Shown here one piece after another: positions 1 through 9,500 of a DNA stretch of 38,699 bases (its first letter is position 1; each line of letters begins with the position of its first letter). The translations under genes and the position numbers were made by a program. The notes beneath the pieces are model-generated. The model saw only the letters and a program-made list of their open reading frames with translations. It did no database searches and was not told the origin of the DNA. Source of the stretch: Myxococcales bacterium (GTDB lineage: Bacteria > Lernaellota > Lernaellaia > Lernaellales > Lernaellaceae); contig JAAYVF010000001.1 of the NCBI GenBank assembly GCA_012517325.1, positions 1-38,699 on the forward strand, in the 5' to 3' direction.

Positions 1-322
1 ATCGACCATCCCACCTGACGCGCCTTCATCGCGCTGCCCTCCCAAAGCGGCCCGCGCCGCGAGCCGCCGTCCGATCGGTTCCGCCGCTCCGCGCCCTTTT
101 CCCATCCTTACGTTGACAGTAAATATCCATACTACCGCCCGGGCCGGATAAGCAAGCGATTTTTTGTATCCAAAATAAAAATCTTTGCCGGCATTTTAGC
201 CTTTTTACAAGGCTTTTCACTCATTTCACCCTGTGCTACAAATTGCGGTACTTTGCCTGTATCGGCGAAGGGGCCACGCGCGGCGCGTGGCGCGGATCAA
301 CCGAATGGAACGAGGCGGCGCC
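1..322. other. Left-edge noncoding stretch
   Basis: No gene is supported here. A 64-codon frame on the minus strand (26-220) has no family resemblance and lies partly in AT-rich sequence, so it is left out. The stretch from about 110 to 245 is AT-rich compared with the rest and probably contains the promoter of the acylation operon. One candidate is an extended -10 (TG at 234-235, TACAAA at 237-242), but it is weak. Confidence 0.4.
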
Positions 323-1483
323 TTGAGCGAAAAAATGAAATTGTTCTGGACCAATCCCCGCTATCGCTACTACCGGATCGCGTTGTTCTTTCTGCTGCTG
401 GTGGTGGTGACGGACGTGGCGGTGCGCGTCTATTTCCTGCGGCGCGGCATCGTCGACCGCAATCCCGGCAACACGACCGCGGCGATGGATTACCTGTTCG
501 GGCAGATGAAACGGGCCAAGCATCCGAAGGTCGTGTTCATCGGCAGCTCGGTCACCCAGGGTTACGGCAACTGCCCGCCCGGGAAACATTTCCCCTGCCT
601 GGTCGGCAAGGAATTGCGCAAGTATCCGCAATACAAAAACGCCCGGACGTTCAACCTGTCCAGCGCCGGCAATCGCTTCGGCGACCACTTCGGCAACATG
701 GTTGAATCCAACCGTTACCAGCCGGACCTCTTCGTCATCGCGATTCACCTCAAGATGTTCTCGGTGCATTCGAGCCTGATCGACCCGATCACGCACGACG
801 AGGTTCTGTACTATTTCCGCGACGAACCCGACTATCAGCGGGGCGGGCCGAAAGACCTGTTCAAGCGATTCCGCGTCAAGGACGAGCGCTACCGACAGAT
901 CTGGCTCGACTTCCAGATGAAGCAGATCTCGGGCCTCTACAAGTACCGGCGCCTGATCGGCTACCTGATCAGCGGCCAGCACCAGTTGCCCGCCGCCGCG
1001 ATGTCCGACCGCCTTCGCGCCTGGCTGGGCATTCTCGACGAGATCATGGTCGAGTCCTACGACACCACCCACGAGGAACGCAACGCCGATTACCTCTGGA
1101 AAGTCATTCCCAGTCACGTGGTGCAGCTCAACTACCACCAATGCGAGGCGTTCGACTTTTCCGACGAAAACATCGGCTGGCTGACTTTCAAAGACCTGTG
1201 CGAATACGGCCAGAAGAACAACCTCAACATCCTGTTCTTCATCAACCCGATCAACCACGATTTCGTCGACCAGAAGCAATTTTTCGATTGGGGCGAGGTG
1301 ATGCCGCTGTTCAAGCAACGGATTCTGAGCGTCACCCGGCAATACGGCTATCAGGTGGTCGACTGCACCGACCGCATCGATCCGCGGTACTTCTCGGACC
1401 TGGATCACCTCAACATGAACGGCCACAAGCAGATGACCCAAATTTTGATGCCCCACATTCTCACGGCGTTGCGGAGGAAGTAA
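323..1483 (+). CDS. Membrane-anchored SGNH-hydrolase-like protein, partner of MBOAT acyltransferase
   Basis: About 386 residues. One N-terminal membrane segment (about residues 19-37) is followed by an extracytoplasmic domain. The motif VVFIGSSVTQG (residues 70-80) fits block I of SGNH/GDSL esterases with Ser76 as nucleophile, and DLDHLNMNGH near the C-terminus supplies the Asp-x-x-His pair. DltD- and AlgX/AlgJ-type proteins of this fold work with MBOAT proteins to put acetyl or acyl groups on exported polysaccharides; the MBOAT gene follows after 6 bases, so that role is inferred here. The polymer modified is unknown. Start: TTG at 323 has GAGG at 312-315 with a 7-base gap. ATG at 305 or 335 are alternatives, and the in-frame GTG at 233 only adds unlikely residues. 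Confidence 0.72.
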   Translation: MSEKMKLFWTNPRYRYYRIALFFLLLVVVTDVAVRVYFLRRGIVDRNPGNTTAAMDYLFGQMKRAKHPKVVFIGSSVTQGYGNCPPGKHFPCLVGKELRKYPQYKNARTFNLSSAGNRFGDHFGNMVESNRYQPDLFVIAIHLKMFSVHSSLIDPITHDEVLYYFRDEPDYQRGGPKDLFKRFRVKDERYRQIWLDFQMKQISGLYKYRRLIGYLISGQHQLPAAAMSDRLRAWLGILDEIMVESYDTTHEERNADYLWKVIPSHVVQLNYHQCEAFDFSDENIGWLTFKDLCEYGQKNNLNILFFINPINHDFVDQKQFFDWGEVMPLFKQRILSVTRQYGYQVVDCTDRIDPRYFSDLDHLNMNGHKQMTQILMPHILTALRRK

Positions 1484-1489
1484 CCGGCC

Positions 1490-2794
1490 ATGACGACCCC
1501 GATGCAAAGCTGGACCTTTGTCGTTTTCGTCGCGCTCAGCGTGCTGGTTTACTGGCTGTTGCCGCGCAAATGGCGGCCATATTTCCTGCTCGCCGAAAGC
1601 CTGGGCTATTACCTGGCCTGTTCGCTCGACGTCTACGGCCTGACCTTCATTTTTCTGCTGTTCTATCTCTACGGGATGTTCGTTATCGGCATCATGATCG
1701 ACCTGGCCAAGACCAAACGCGGCCGCCTGGCCTGGCTGTTGACCGGCGTGCTCATCGCGACGGGCATCCTGTTCATGTTCAAGACCAGCACGACGATGAT
1801 CAAGATCATCTTCCTGCTCTTCGGCCTCGGCGGCGGGCAGGCCGTGGCGATGGCCTTCGCCAAGTTCGGCATTCCGGTCGGCATCAGCTACTTCTCGTTC
1901 CGCGTCATCCACTATCTGGTCGAGGTCTACCGCGGCAAGGAGCAGCGGGCCTCGGCGCTCGAATTCTTCCTCTACGTGACCTTCTTCCCGACGATGGTCA
2001 GCGGCCCGATCCACCGTTTTTACACGCTCGGACGCGAGAACCCCGCCGAATCGTTCGGCCCGCAATTGCGCCAGGAGGGCGGCGGCCCGCGCTTCAACAT
2101 GGAGGACCTGAGCATCGGCTTCTGGCGCCTGCTGCAGGGCATCGTCAAGAAGTTTGTCATCGCCGATTTCTTCCTGCGCCTCGCCGCGCCGATGATGAAG
2201 GCCGGCATGGTGGTCACCTCGACGACCGGCCAACTCTGGCTGGCCGCCCACGCCTACTTCATCTACCTCTACATCGACTTCTCGGGCTATTCCGACATGG
2301 CCATCGGCATCTCGCGGATGCTCGGCTTCCGCATCACCGAGAACTTCAACTGGGCGCTCTTTTCGCCCAACGTGCGCGAATTCTGGCGGCGCTGGCACAT
2401 CAGCCTGACCAACTGGCTGATGAACTACATCTATTTCCCGCTCGGCGGCGGCCGCAAAGGCAATTTCCGCACCAACGTGAACTTGATGATCACCATCATC
2501 GCCGTGGCGTTGTGGCACAAGGTTTCGGTCAGCCTGTTCATCTGGGGCGTCTGCGAAGGCACCTGCCTGATGATCTTCCGCTCCTGGGACAAACTGAAAA
2601 AACGACTCTTCCCCGACCGCAAACCGACCTGGTGGGGCAAGGCGATCGGCATCGTCATGGTCTGGCACGTGCACGGCATCCTCTGGCCGCTGTTTTTGCA
2701 TGACGTGAAAATCGCCATGGCCTATTACATGAAAATGTTGCCCTTCATTCCGCTGCTGCTGCGCGGCTTGCGCACCCTGTTGACCGGAGCGTGA
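1490..2794 (+). CDS. MBOAT family membrane O-acyltransferase (AlgI/DltB-like)
   Basis: A 434-residue polytopic membrane protein with many hydrophobic helices. Family signatures are clear: YFSFRVIHYLVEVYRG, FFPTMVSGPIHRF, DFSGYSDMAIGISRMLGF, FWRRWHISLTNWL (starting at residue 298) and YFPLGGGR. The invariant histidine is His343 in VALWHK, where most relatives read GLWHG, so the residue after the histidine is unusual. AlgI/DltB proteins move an acyl group across the inner membrane and hand it to an SGNH partner, which matches the gene just upstream. It is slightly shorter than typical AlgI. The substrate cannot be read from sequence. Confidence 0.9.
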   Translation: MTTPMQSWTFVVFVALSVLVYWLLPRKWRPYFLLAESLGYYLACSLDVYGLTFIFLLFYLYGMFVIGIMIDLAKTKRGRLAWLLTGVLIATGILFMFKTSTTMIKIIFLLFGLGGGQAVAMAFAKFGIPVGISYFSFRVIHYLVEVYRGKEQRASALEFFLYVTFFPTMVSGPIHRFYTLGRENPAESFGPQLRQEGGGPRFNMEDLSIGFWRLLQGIVKKFVIADFFLRLAAPMMKAGMVVTSTTGQLWLAAHAYFIYLYIDFSGYSDMAIGISRMLGFRITENFNWALFSPNVREFWRRWHISLTNWLMNYIYFPLGGGRKGNFRTNVNLMITIIAVALWHKVSVSLFIWGVCEGTCLMIFRSWDKLKKRLFPDRKPTWWGKAIGIVMVWHVHGILWPLFLHDVKIAMAYYMKMLPFIPLLLRGLRTLLTGA

Positions 2795-2796
2795 TC

Positions 2797-2922
2797 ATGG
2801 ACAAACAACAGAAAAAAGAAATCTACAAGGAAATCGGCATCGCCTTTCTGGTCTGGGGCCTGTTCGTCGTGGCCGTCCTGTTCGCCTCGGCGACCGAGGA
2901 ATTCACCTACGCGATGTTTTGA
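2797..2922 (+). CDS. 41-residue single-pass membrane peptide in the acylation operon
   Basis: ATG at 2797 follows the MBOAT stop by 2 bases, and TGA ends at 2922. The peptide has a charged N-terminus (MDKQQKKEIYKE), one hydrophobic helix from about residue 13 to 31, and a short acidic tail ending EEFTYAMF. The spacing implies translational coupling to the acyltransferase. Very small membrane proteins accompany some MBOAT operons (DltX in dlt operons is the known case), so an accessory subunit is a reasonable inference. I see no sequence identity to DltX that I could vouch for. Confidence 0.62.
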   Translation: MDKQQKKEIYKEIGIAFLVWGLFVVAVLFASATEEFTYAMF

Positions 2923-2950
2923 TCCGCCGCCGCCGAAAGCGGCGCGGCCC

Positions 2951-2978
2951 TTGACATATGTAGAAATATAGTTATATC
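2951..2978 (+). promoter_or_regulatory. Sigma-70-type promoter for thioredoxin
   Basis: A perfect -35 TTGACA (2951-2956) and a 16-base spacer lead to TATATC (2973-2978), in a sharply AT-rich patch of otherwise GC-rich DNA. Transcription would begin near 2985, giving a leader of about 145 bases before the thioredoxin start. Confidence 0.6.
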
Positions 2979-3130
2979 TATACCTGTCAGGCGCAGCCGG
3001 TATTTTCCGGTTTCGTTCTTGACCCGTAACGGGCAAAGGACGATGTTGAAGGGGACAGGCCGACACAGCGACAAAGTCGCTCTCCGCGTCCGGGGAGCTT
3101 GGAAAAGAACGGTTCATCGAGGAGGTTGTG

Positions 3131-3445
3131 ATGTTGGAAGTGACTGACGGCACGTTCGAGGCGGAAATCCTGCAAAGCGAAATTCCGGCGCTGGTCGATT
3201 TCTGGGCGCCGTGGTGTTCACCCTGCAAAATGGTCGGTCCGATCATCGAACAGCTTTCCACCGAATTCGCGGGTCAGGTGAAAATCGCGAAGATGAACGT
3301 GGATCAGGCGCCGATGACTCCCACCCGTTACGGCATTCGAGGCATTCCGACGGTGATTCTGTTCAAGGGCGGCCAGGAAGTCGACAAGATCGTCGGCGCC
3401 GTGCCCAAGAACAAATTTGTCGACCTGATTAAAAAGCACCTGTAG
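3131..3445 (+). CDS. trxA: Thioredoxin
   Basis: A 104-residue cytoplasmic thioredoxin of standard length. The active site is WCSPCK with Cys29 and Cys32, a Gly-to-Ser change from the usual WCGPCK. The cis-proline is in GIPTV (Pro73), and the strand-helix order is complete. It reduces protein disulfides, normally recharged by thioredoxin reductase, which is not in this window. Start: ATG 3131 lies 5 bases after GGAGG (3121-3125); GTG at 3128 is too close. The gene has its own promoter and is followed by unrelated envelope genes. Confidence 0.93.
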   Translation: MLEVTDGTFEAEILQSEIPALVDFWAPWCSPCKMVGPIIEQLSTEFAGQVKIAKMNVDQAPMTPTRYGIRGIPTVILFKGGQEVDKIVGAVPKNKFVDLIKKHL

Positions 3446-3501
3446 GCCGAACCGGCCCGGCCACGCCGGCCGCTCGCTCCCCTGGACAAAGGGGACGATC
3501 T

Positions 3502-5094
3502 TTGCCAACCTTTTACCTCTGGCTGGCCAGACATCAACGGCGAAAGGCGGGACGGGTGTATCGACCGGCAACGGCAAGGAGATTCCGGCGCGCGCGAGTT
3601 CTCGTGCTGCTGCTCACGGGTTTGCTGGGGCTGACGCTCGGCGCGGCGCCGGCGCGCGCGGCTTCGCAGATCGCCGACCATTTGCAGTCGATCGCCGAGG
3701 CGGCCTTCGTCGCCGGCGACTACGAACGGGCCTACCGCTATTTCGAGCTGGCCTTCGTCGAGGATTCGTCCCGTACCGACAACCTGCACCGGCAGGCGCT
3801 GTGCGCCGAACAGCTCGGCCAATATCCCAAGGCCGAGGCCCTGCTGCGGCAGGTGCTGTTGCGCCCCGACGCGCGGCCGGACGCGCATTTCGACCTGGCG
3901 GTCGCGCTGTACATGCAGCGGCAGTATCGCGAGGCGCTGGAACAGCTCGAGGCCGCGCGGCAGCTCGGCGTGCAAACCGCGACCCTCGATTACTACCAGG
4001 GCGCCTGCCAATTCCGGTTGGGCCAATACGAGGAAGCCTACGCGCCGTTGTCGCGGGCGTACGGCACGTTGCCGCAACAGCCCGGCTGGTTGGGCTATTA
4101 CCTGGGCGGCACCGAACTGGCGCTGGACAAATACCAGGAAGCGATTTCCTATCTCGAACCGGCTTATCAAAGCACGCCGCCAGGCGAGTTTCGCGATCAC
4201 ATCGGCCGCCTGCTGGCCCAGGCCCGCGACAAGCAGGCCCACTCGCGCTGGTGGAGCCTCGCCCTCCGGCTGGGCGGCGCCCACGATTCCAACATCTTCT
4301 ACGAACCCGACGATTACGGCACGCCCTCCGACCGCAACGGCTGGTACGGCTACGCCGACGCCGACGCGGCGCTGTATCCGCTGCGCCGCGAGGCCGGAAG
4401 CATCGGCATCGGCTATCACTTTTATCAAAGCGTGTACTTCGAAAAGTCGTCCGACGAACAATTTTCCAATTACAACCTGACGACCCACGCGCCGCGGGTG
4501 GAAACCTCGTTGCGGCTGGCGTCGGGCAAGGTACCCGTCTACCTGAGCGCCGACTACGAATACACGCGGGCCATCCTCGGCGGCGAGCACTACCAGGACG
4601 CCCACATCGTGACGCCGGGGCTGTCGATTGCCGAGCGGCACTGGACGGCCACCCGCCTCGGGACGCGGTTGGAAAGCAACCGCTTCCCCGATTTCAACCA
4701 GCGCGACGCCTTCTACGCCGCGCCGTCGCTGGCCCAGTTGTTCACCTTCTTCGCCAAGGGCGACGGCCGGCTCTACGTCGAGGCCAGCTACGAACACAAC
4801 GACGCCGAGGCCGACACCTTCAGCTATCGCGGCGTCGGCGGCTACGTGGCGACCAACCTGCCGCTTTACGGGCCGCTGAGCCTGCTGGCCGGTACGCGGT
4901 ATCGCTACCTCGATTACCTGAGCGAGGTCGAACAACGCATCGACCGGAAGATCGTCGTCGACGCGGCGCTGCGCGTCCAAGCCACGAAGTGGTTCGATAC
5001 GACGCTCGGCTACCGCTTTCAGAACAACACCAGCCTGGAAAACTACTCCTACGAAAAGCATCTCTTTTACGGCGAGGTGGGCGTGAGTTTCTAG
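3502..5094 (+). CDS. Outer-membrane TPR plus beta-barrel protein
   Basis: 530 residues. A basic N-terminus leads to a hydrophobic stretch and a signal-peptidase site near PARA-AS (after residue 53). Residues about 65-235 form tetratricopeptide repeats (GDYERAYRYFELAF, GQYPKAEALLRQ, RQYREALEQLEAA, GQYEEAYAPLSRAY, KYQEAISYLEPAY). Residues about 250-530 alternate aromatic and polar residues in short strands and end in GEVGVSF, with the C-terminal Phe typical of outer-membrane barrels. This periplasmic-TPR-plus-barrel layout resembles Slam-type (DUF560) surface lipoprotein assembly modulators and other export porins; the resemblance is architectural only. TTG 3502 has AAAGGGG upstream. GTG 3556, also with a good AAAGG, would give a more normal signal peptide. 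A lipoprotein gene follows. Confidence 0.72.
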   Translation: MPTFYLWLARHQRRKAGRVYRPATARRFRRARVLVLLLTGLLGLTLGAAPARAASQIADHLQSIAEAAFVAGDYERAYRYFELAFVEDSSRTDNLHRQALCAEQLGQYPKAEALLRQVLLRPDARPDAHFDLAVALYMQRQYREALEQLEAARQLGVQTATLDYYQGACQFRLGQYEEAYAPLSRAYGTLPQQPGWLGYYLGGTELALDKYQEAISYLEPAYQSTPPGEFRDHIGRLLAQARDKQAHSRWWSLALRLGGAHDSNIFYEPDDYGTPSDRNGWYGYADADAALYPLRREAGSIGIGYHFYQSVYFEKSSDEQFSNYNLTTHAPRVETSLRLASGKVPVYLSADYEYTRAILGGEHYQDAHIVTPGLSIAERHWTATRLGTRLESNRFPDFNQRDAFYAAPSLAQLFTFFAKGDGRLYVEASYEHNDAEADTFSYRGVGGYVATNLPLYGPLSLLAGTRYRYLDYLSEVEQRIDRKIVVDAALRVQATKWFDTTLGYRFQNNTSLENYSYEKHLFYGEVGVSF

Positions 5095-5117
5095 TTTGCC
5101 CTTTCCTTGGAGGGAAT

Positions 5118-5843
5118 ATGAATTGGAAAAACATGTTCCTGGCGGCCGTTATTCTCTTTGCGCTGCTGATCGCTTTCTTCGCCGCTTCCTGCGAACAAAA
5201 TGATCACGACGATGACAATTCGTCGCCCGCATGTCAGCCGACTTGTTGGCAAAACAGCCCAGAACAGGCGACGGGCTCGTTGCCGCAGGTGGAAGAGTGG
5301 GCCGCGGCCTGCGAACAGGCGGACTCGGGGTGCGCGGACACCCCGTGCGTGACGACGTACCTCGAATTTTTCGAGGCCCCGGAGAATTTGCGTTACGCGG
5401 TGCAATGCGAATCGGGCGTTTCGCCGGCTCTCGAAACGCTTTACGACGGCTGCTACGGCGACGAGGGAACGGTGATCTATCTCTGGCTCGGCGCCGCCTA
5501 CGGATTCCTCGTCGACACCAATTGCCGCTCGTGCGGCCAGCCGGAAAATCGCGCGCCGACGGGCTGGGCGAACGCGCCGGGCGATCCGCAGGAATGGGCC
5601 GGCCAGTTTACCTGGGACGAGGAAAAAATCGCCGCTGTGCTGGCGCACGAAATCAGCGACCTGCCGTGCGAACAAATCACCGATTATCAACAATGCGTTC
5701 GCGCCTTCATTCCGCCTTACACGCATTGCGTGCCCGATCCGTTCTCGCTCGCTAACGGCAAGGTGCAATGCGGCGCCGCCGACGAACCCTTCGATCGCGA
5801 AAGCGGATGGCGCGAATTCGTCGCCGGCGAGTGTCAGGAATAA
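5118..5843 (+). CDS. Cysteine-rich lipoprotein, unknown function
   Basis: 241 residues. Residues 1-25 form a lipoprotein signal ending in the lipobox FAASC (Cys25), followed by an acidic tract (DHDDDN). The mature part has 14 further cysteines, an even number consistent with disulfides in the periplasm or on the cell surface. I recognise no domain. ATG 5118 has TTGGAGGG just upstream. It lies 23 bases after the TPR/barrel gene, probably in the same transcript; being cargo of that protein is a guess from position. Confidence 0.7.
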   Translation: MNWKNMFLAAVILFALLIAFFAASCEQNDHDDDNSSPACQPTCWQNSPEQATGSLPQVEEWAAACEQADSGCADTPCVTTYLEFFEAPENLRYAVQCESGVSPALETLYDGCYGDEGTVIYLWLGAAYGFLVDTNCRSCGQPENRAPTGWANAPGDPQEWAGQFTWDEEKIAAVLAHEISDLPCEQITDYQQCVRAFIPPYTHCVPDPFSLANGKVQCGAADEPFDRESGWREFVAGECQE

Positions 5844-5890
5844 CGCCGAACCGAGTTGACCCGCCGCGCCGAAAGCCCAATGATTTCCTC

Positions 5891-6376
5891 ATGGGGAAGG
5901 GCCTTTGCGGATTGCTGCTCGTTTTGTTGGCGGCCTGGCCGGCCTTCGCGGCGGAGGAATCCGCGTCGCCGGCGGCCGTTCCGGAAGCCTTTCCCTACGT
6001 GCCGCCGTCCGACCGCCTGCCGCCGGGCATCGACGCCGAGCCGGAAGCGGTCGCGGTTACCGATGAACCGCCGGTCTGGTACCGGTGGCGGCCGCCGGCC
6101 GATTTCGGGCCGGGCAGTTACCGGCGCGGCGGTGTCCGCTTGCTGAGCGTCAAGACGCCTCGTTTCCGCATCGAATTGCAGGCGGGCATGCAGGAGTTCA
6201 CGCGCAATCCCGACAAGCTGATCGCGGAAGCCCAAGGGTCGTTCAATTACCCGATCGTGCCGCTGGGCGCCGAATTGCTCCTGCGCGAAAAAGACGACGG
6301 CCTCGGTGTTCTGCTCTGGGCCAGTTCCCTGCTGCAATGGTATCGGATCGTTTACGTGACGGTGTTCTTCGACTGA
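5891..6376 (+). CDS. Small secreted protein, unknown function
   Basis: 161 residues with a short signal peptide (GLLLVLLAAWPAFAAEE, cut after AFA). A Pro-rich segment (about 25-75) follows, then a likely beta-rich domain (RRGGVRLLSVKTPRFRIELQ) and a hydrophobic C-terminal end (LLWASSLLQWYRIVYVTVFFD). The ribosome-binding site before ATG 5891 is poor, so translation may depend on coupling to the lipoprotein gene 48 bases upstream. No family recognised. Confidence 0.6.
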   Translation: MGKGLCGLLLVLLAAWPAFAAEESASPAAVPEAFPYVPPSDRLPPGIDAEPEAVAVTDEPPVWYRWRPPADFGPGSYRRGGVRLLSVKTPRFRIELQAGMQEFTRNPDKLIAEAQGSFNYPIVPLGAELLLREKDDGLGVLLWASSLLQWYRIVYVTVFFD

Positions 6377-6426
6377 CCGGAAAAATCATTGATCACCAGT
6401 TTCAATTGCCGGGCCGGCGAATGGGT

Positions 6427-6456
6427 TTTACTTTACCGGGCCGATCCGAATAAAAT
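6427..6456 (+). promoter_or_regulatory. Candidate promoter of the hybrid kinase gene
   Basis: TTTACT (6427-6432) and TAAAAT (6451-6456) are 18 bases apart in an AT-richer patch of the 139-base gap before the kinase. The match is moderate. Confidence 0.4.
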
Positions 6457-6515
6457 CAGGCTCCCACGACGGCGCACCGATAAAAGTTGTTTTCAATTGG
6501 GAGGTTGGTTGAATC

Positions 6516-9500
6516 ATGGATGGGATCGACTGGACGAGGGTGTTTGACGCTTTCGGCGATTGCGTCATCACCACCGATGAAAAATATTGCATCACTTCCT
6601 GGAACCAGGCGGCGGCGACGCTGTACGGCATTCCGGCGGCCGAGGCGATCGGCCGGCCGATCGAAACCCTAGTCGAAATCGAAAACGCTCCACTCCCGCG
6701 CGCGGCAATCCGCGACCGGGTCGAAACCCAGGGTTTCTGGCGCGGTGAGGCGATCCATCGAACCGGCAACGGCCGCCGGGTCTGGGTGGATTGGACCATC
6801 AGCCGTCTGGGCGCCCCGAAGCAGCCGTTTCGGGGCTCCGTGGCGGTGGCCCGTGACATCACCGAAAAAAAACAGGTGGAGGAAAGAAACCGCTTTTTAT
6901 CGATGGTGCTGGATCAGATTCAGGACCGGGTGGCCGTCACCGATCTGACGGGCCGCGTCACTTACGTCAACGACGCCGAATGCCGGATGCTCAAGCGGTC
7001 GCGCGAGGAATTGATCGGCCAAAGCGTGCAATCGTTCGGCGAGGATCCGGCGCAAGGCGCCACCCAGCGGGAAATCATCGACGGCACGCTCACGCAAGGC
7101 GAATGGCGCGGGGAGGTCGTGAATATCGCGGCGGACGGCGAGGAAATCATTATGGATTGCCGGACGCGACTGGTTAACGACGAAGCCGGCCGGCCGATCG
7201 CCATGTGCGGGATTTCGACGGATGTCACCGAACGGAGAAGGGCGGAGCGGCGGCTGCGCGAAAACGAGGAGCTTTTCCGGCTGATTTTCGATCAATCGCC
7301 CGTCGGTGTGGTCATTGTCGGATTGAACTTTCGTTTTATTAATTGCAATCAAGCTTTTTGCCGTTTTACCGACTACAGCGAAGCCGAATTGTTGGAAAGA
7401 AGTTTCGGCGATATCACTCATCCGGAACACCGCGAAGCCGACATCGCGCAGATCAGGCGGATTCTGGCCGGTGAATCGGATCATTACGAAACGGACAAAC
7501 GCTACATCCGCAAGGACGGCGGCGTCACCTGGGGCCATCTGTCGGTTTCGTTGATTCGCACCGCGGACGGCCGGCCGCTACACTTTGTTTCGCTGATTCA
7601 GGACATCAACAAACGCCGCAAGGACGAGGAGGAATTGCGGCAGCGGGCCGAAGAACTGCGCGAAAGCGAGGAACGTTACCGCCTGCTGTTCGAGGGCATG
7701 CTCGACGGCTTCGCCCTCCACGAAATCATTCTCGACGAAGCCGGCCGGCCGTGCGATTACCGGTTCCTCGAGGTGAACCCGGCGTTCGAACGGCTGACCG
7801 GGCTGAAGCGCGAGCAGTTGATCGACAAGCGGGTCCGCGAGGTGCTGCCCGGCACCGAAGAGTATTGGATCCAGACCTACGGCGAGGTCGCGCTGACCGG
7901 CGTCCCGCGCCAATTCGAGAACTATTCAGGCGATCTCGACCGCTACTACGAGGTCCTCGCCTACCGGCCGAGCCCGCATCGTTTCGCCGTCATTTTTTCC
8001 GATATCACCGCGCGTAAAAAAGCCGAAAAAGCCTTGCGCGAAAGCGAGGAGCGTTTCCGCATCGCCTCCGAAAACGCCGGCGACGTCATCTACGAACGCA
8101 ACCTGGCCACCGGCGTGGCGGAATTCTTCGGCGATGTCGACGGCCGCCAAGGCTACGAGCCCGGCGGTTATCCGCGCACCTTCGACGGCTGGTTCGAGTT
8201 GGTGCATCCCGACGATCGGTCCAACCTCGGCGAGCCGGTCCGGCAGGCGATGGTCGAACGCAAACCGTTCGCCATCGATTACCGGTTGCGCCGCCGGGAC
8301 GGCTCGTACACGGAATGGATCGATCGCGGCCGCTTCGTGTACGACGAAAACGGCACGGCGATCAAAATCATCGGCGCCGCCACCGACGTTTCGGAAAAAC
8401 GGAAGGTCGAACGCGAAAACCTGAAGCTGGAGGAGCAACTGCGGCAGGCGATGAAAATGGAATCGGTCGGCCGCCTTGCCGGCGGGGTGGCGCACGATTT
8501 CAACAACCTGCTCACCGGCATCAAATGCTACTCCGAAATGATCCTGACCTCCGTCGCGGAATCCGATCCGCTTTACGAGGACGTGAACGAAATCCACGAG
8601 GCGGCCGAGCGGGCCGCCTATCTGACCGCGCAACTGTTGGCGTTCAGCCGGAAACAGATCATCGAACCGAAAATCCTCGATCTGAACGAGCTGCTGGCCG
8701 GCACCGTCAAGATGCTGCAGCGCCTGATCGGCGAGGACATCGACCTGCTTTTCCGGCCGGCCGACGATCTGGGGCGCATCCTGGCGGACCCGCACAAAAT
8801 CGAACAGGTGTTGATCAATCTGGCGGTCAACGCGCGGGACGCCATGCGGGGCGGCGGCAAGCTGACGATCGAAACCGCGAATGTCGAAATCGACGAGGAC
8901 TATTGCCGGGTTCACCTGGACGCCGGTCTCGGTCAATACGTCATGTTCGCGATCAGCGACAACGGCTGCGGCATGACGGCCGAAGTCCAGCAACACTTGT
9001 TCGAGCCGTTCTATACCACCAAGGAAAAGGGGGAGGGCACCGGGCTGGGTTTGTCGATGGTCTACGGCATCATCCGCCAGAGCGGCGGCTTCATCAATGT
9101 CTATTCCGAACCGAACGTCGGGACGACCTTTAAAATATTCCTGCCCCTGGCGGAAGGCGAGTTGGCGCCGCGGAAAAAACGGACCCTGGAGGAACAACCG
9201 CCGGGCACCGGCACCATTTTGCTGGTCGAGGACGAACCGATCGTGCGCAACCTGGCCAAACGGATTTTGGAAAGCCAGGGATACCGGGTGTTGGCGGCGG
9301 GCGGCGGCGGCGAAGCCTATCTGCTGGCGAAAGACGCCGGCCTGGCTATCGACCTGCTCTTGACCGACGTCATCATGCCCAACATCAACGGGCGGCAGTT
9401 GTACGAAAGCATCAAAGTCTTGCGCCCGAACCTCAAAGTATTGTACATGTCGGGCTACACCGAAAACGTCGTGGCCCACCACGGCGTGCTCGACCCCGGC

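Noticed and set aside
26-220. 64-codon minus-strand frame at the left edge
   Set aside because: No motif, ends in biased Arg/Gly/Ala composition, and overlaps the likely promoter region of the plus-strand operon.
236-2701. 821-codon open frame on the minus strand opposite the SGNH and MBOAT genes
   Set aside because: It is rich in Asp, Arg, His and Val without domains, the typical antisense reading of a GC-rich coding strand. The plus-strand genes have clear family motifs.
2926-2946. GC hairpin after the 41-residue peptide as a terminator
   Set aside because: A CGCCGC/GCGGCG-type stem exists but no T-run follows, and it lies directly against the thioredoxin -35 element.
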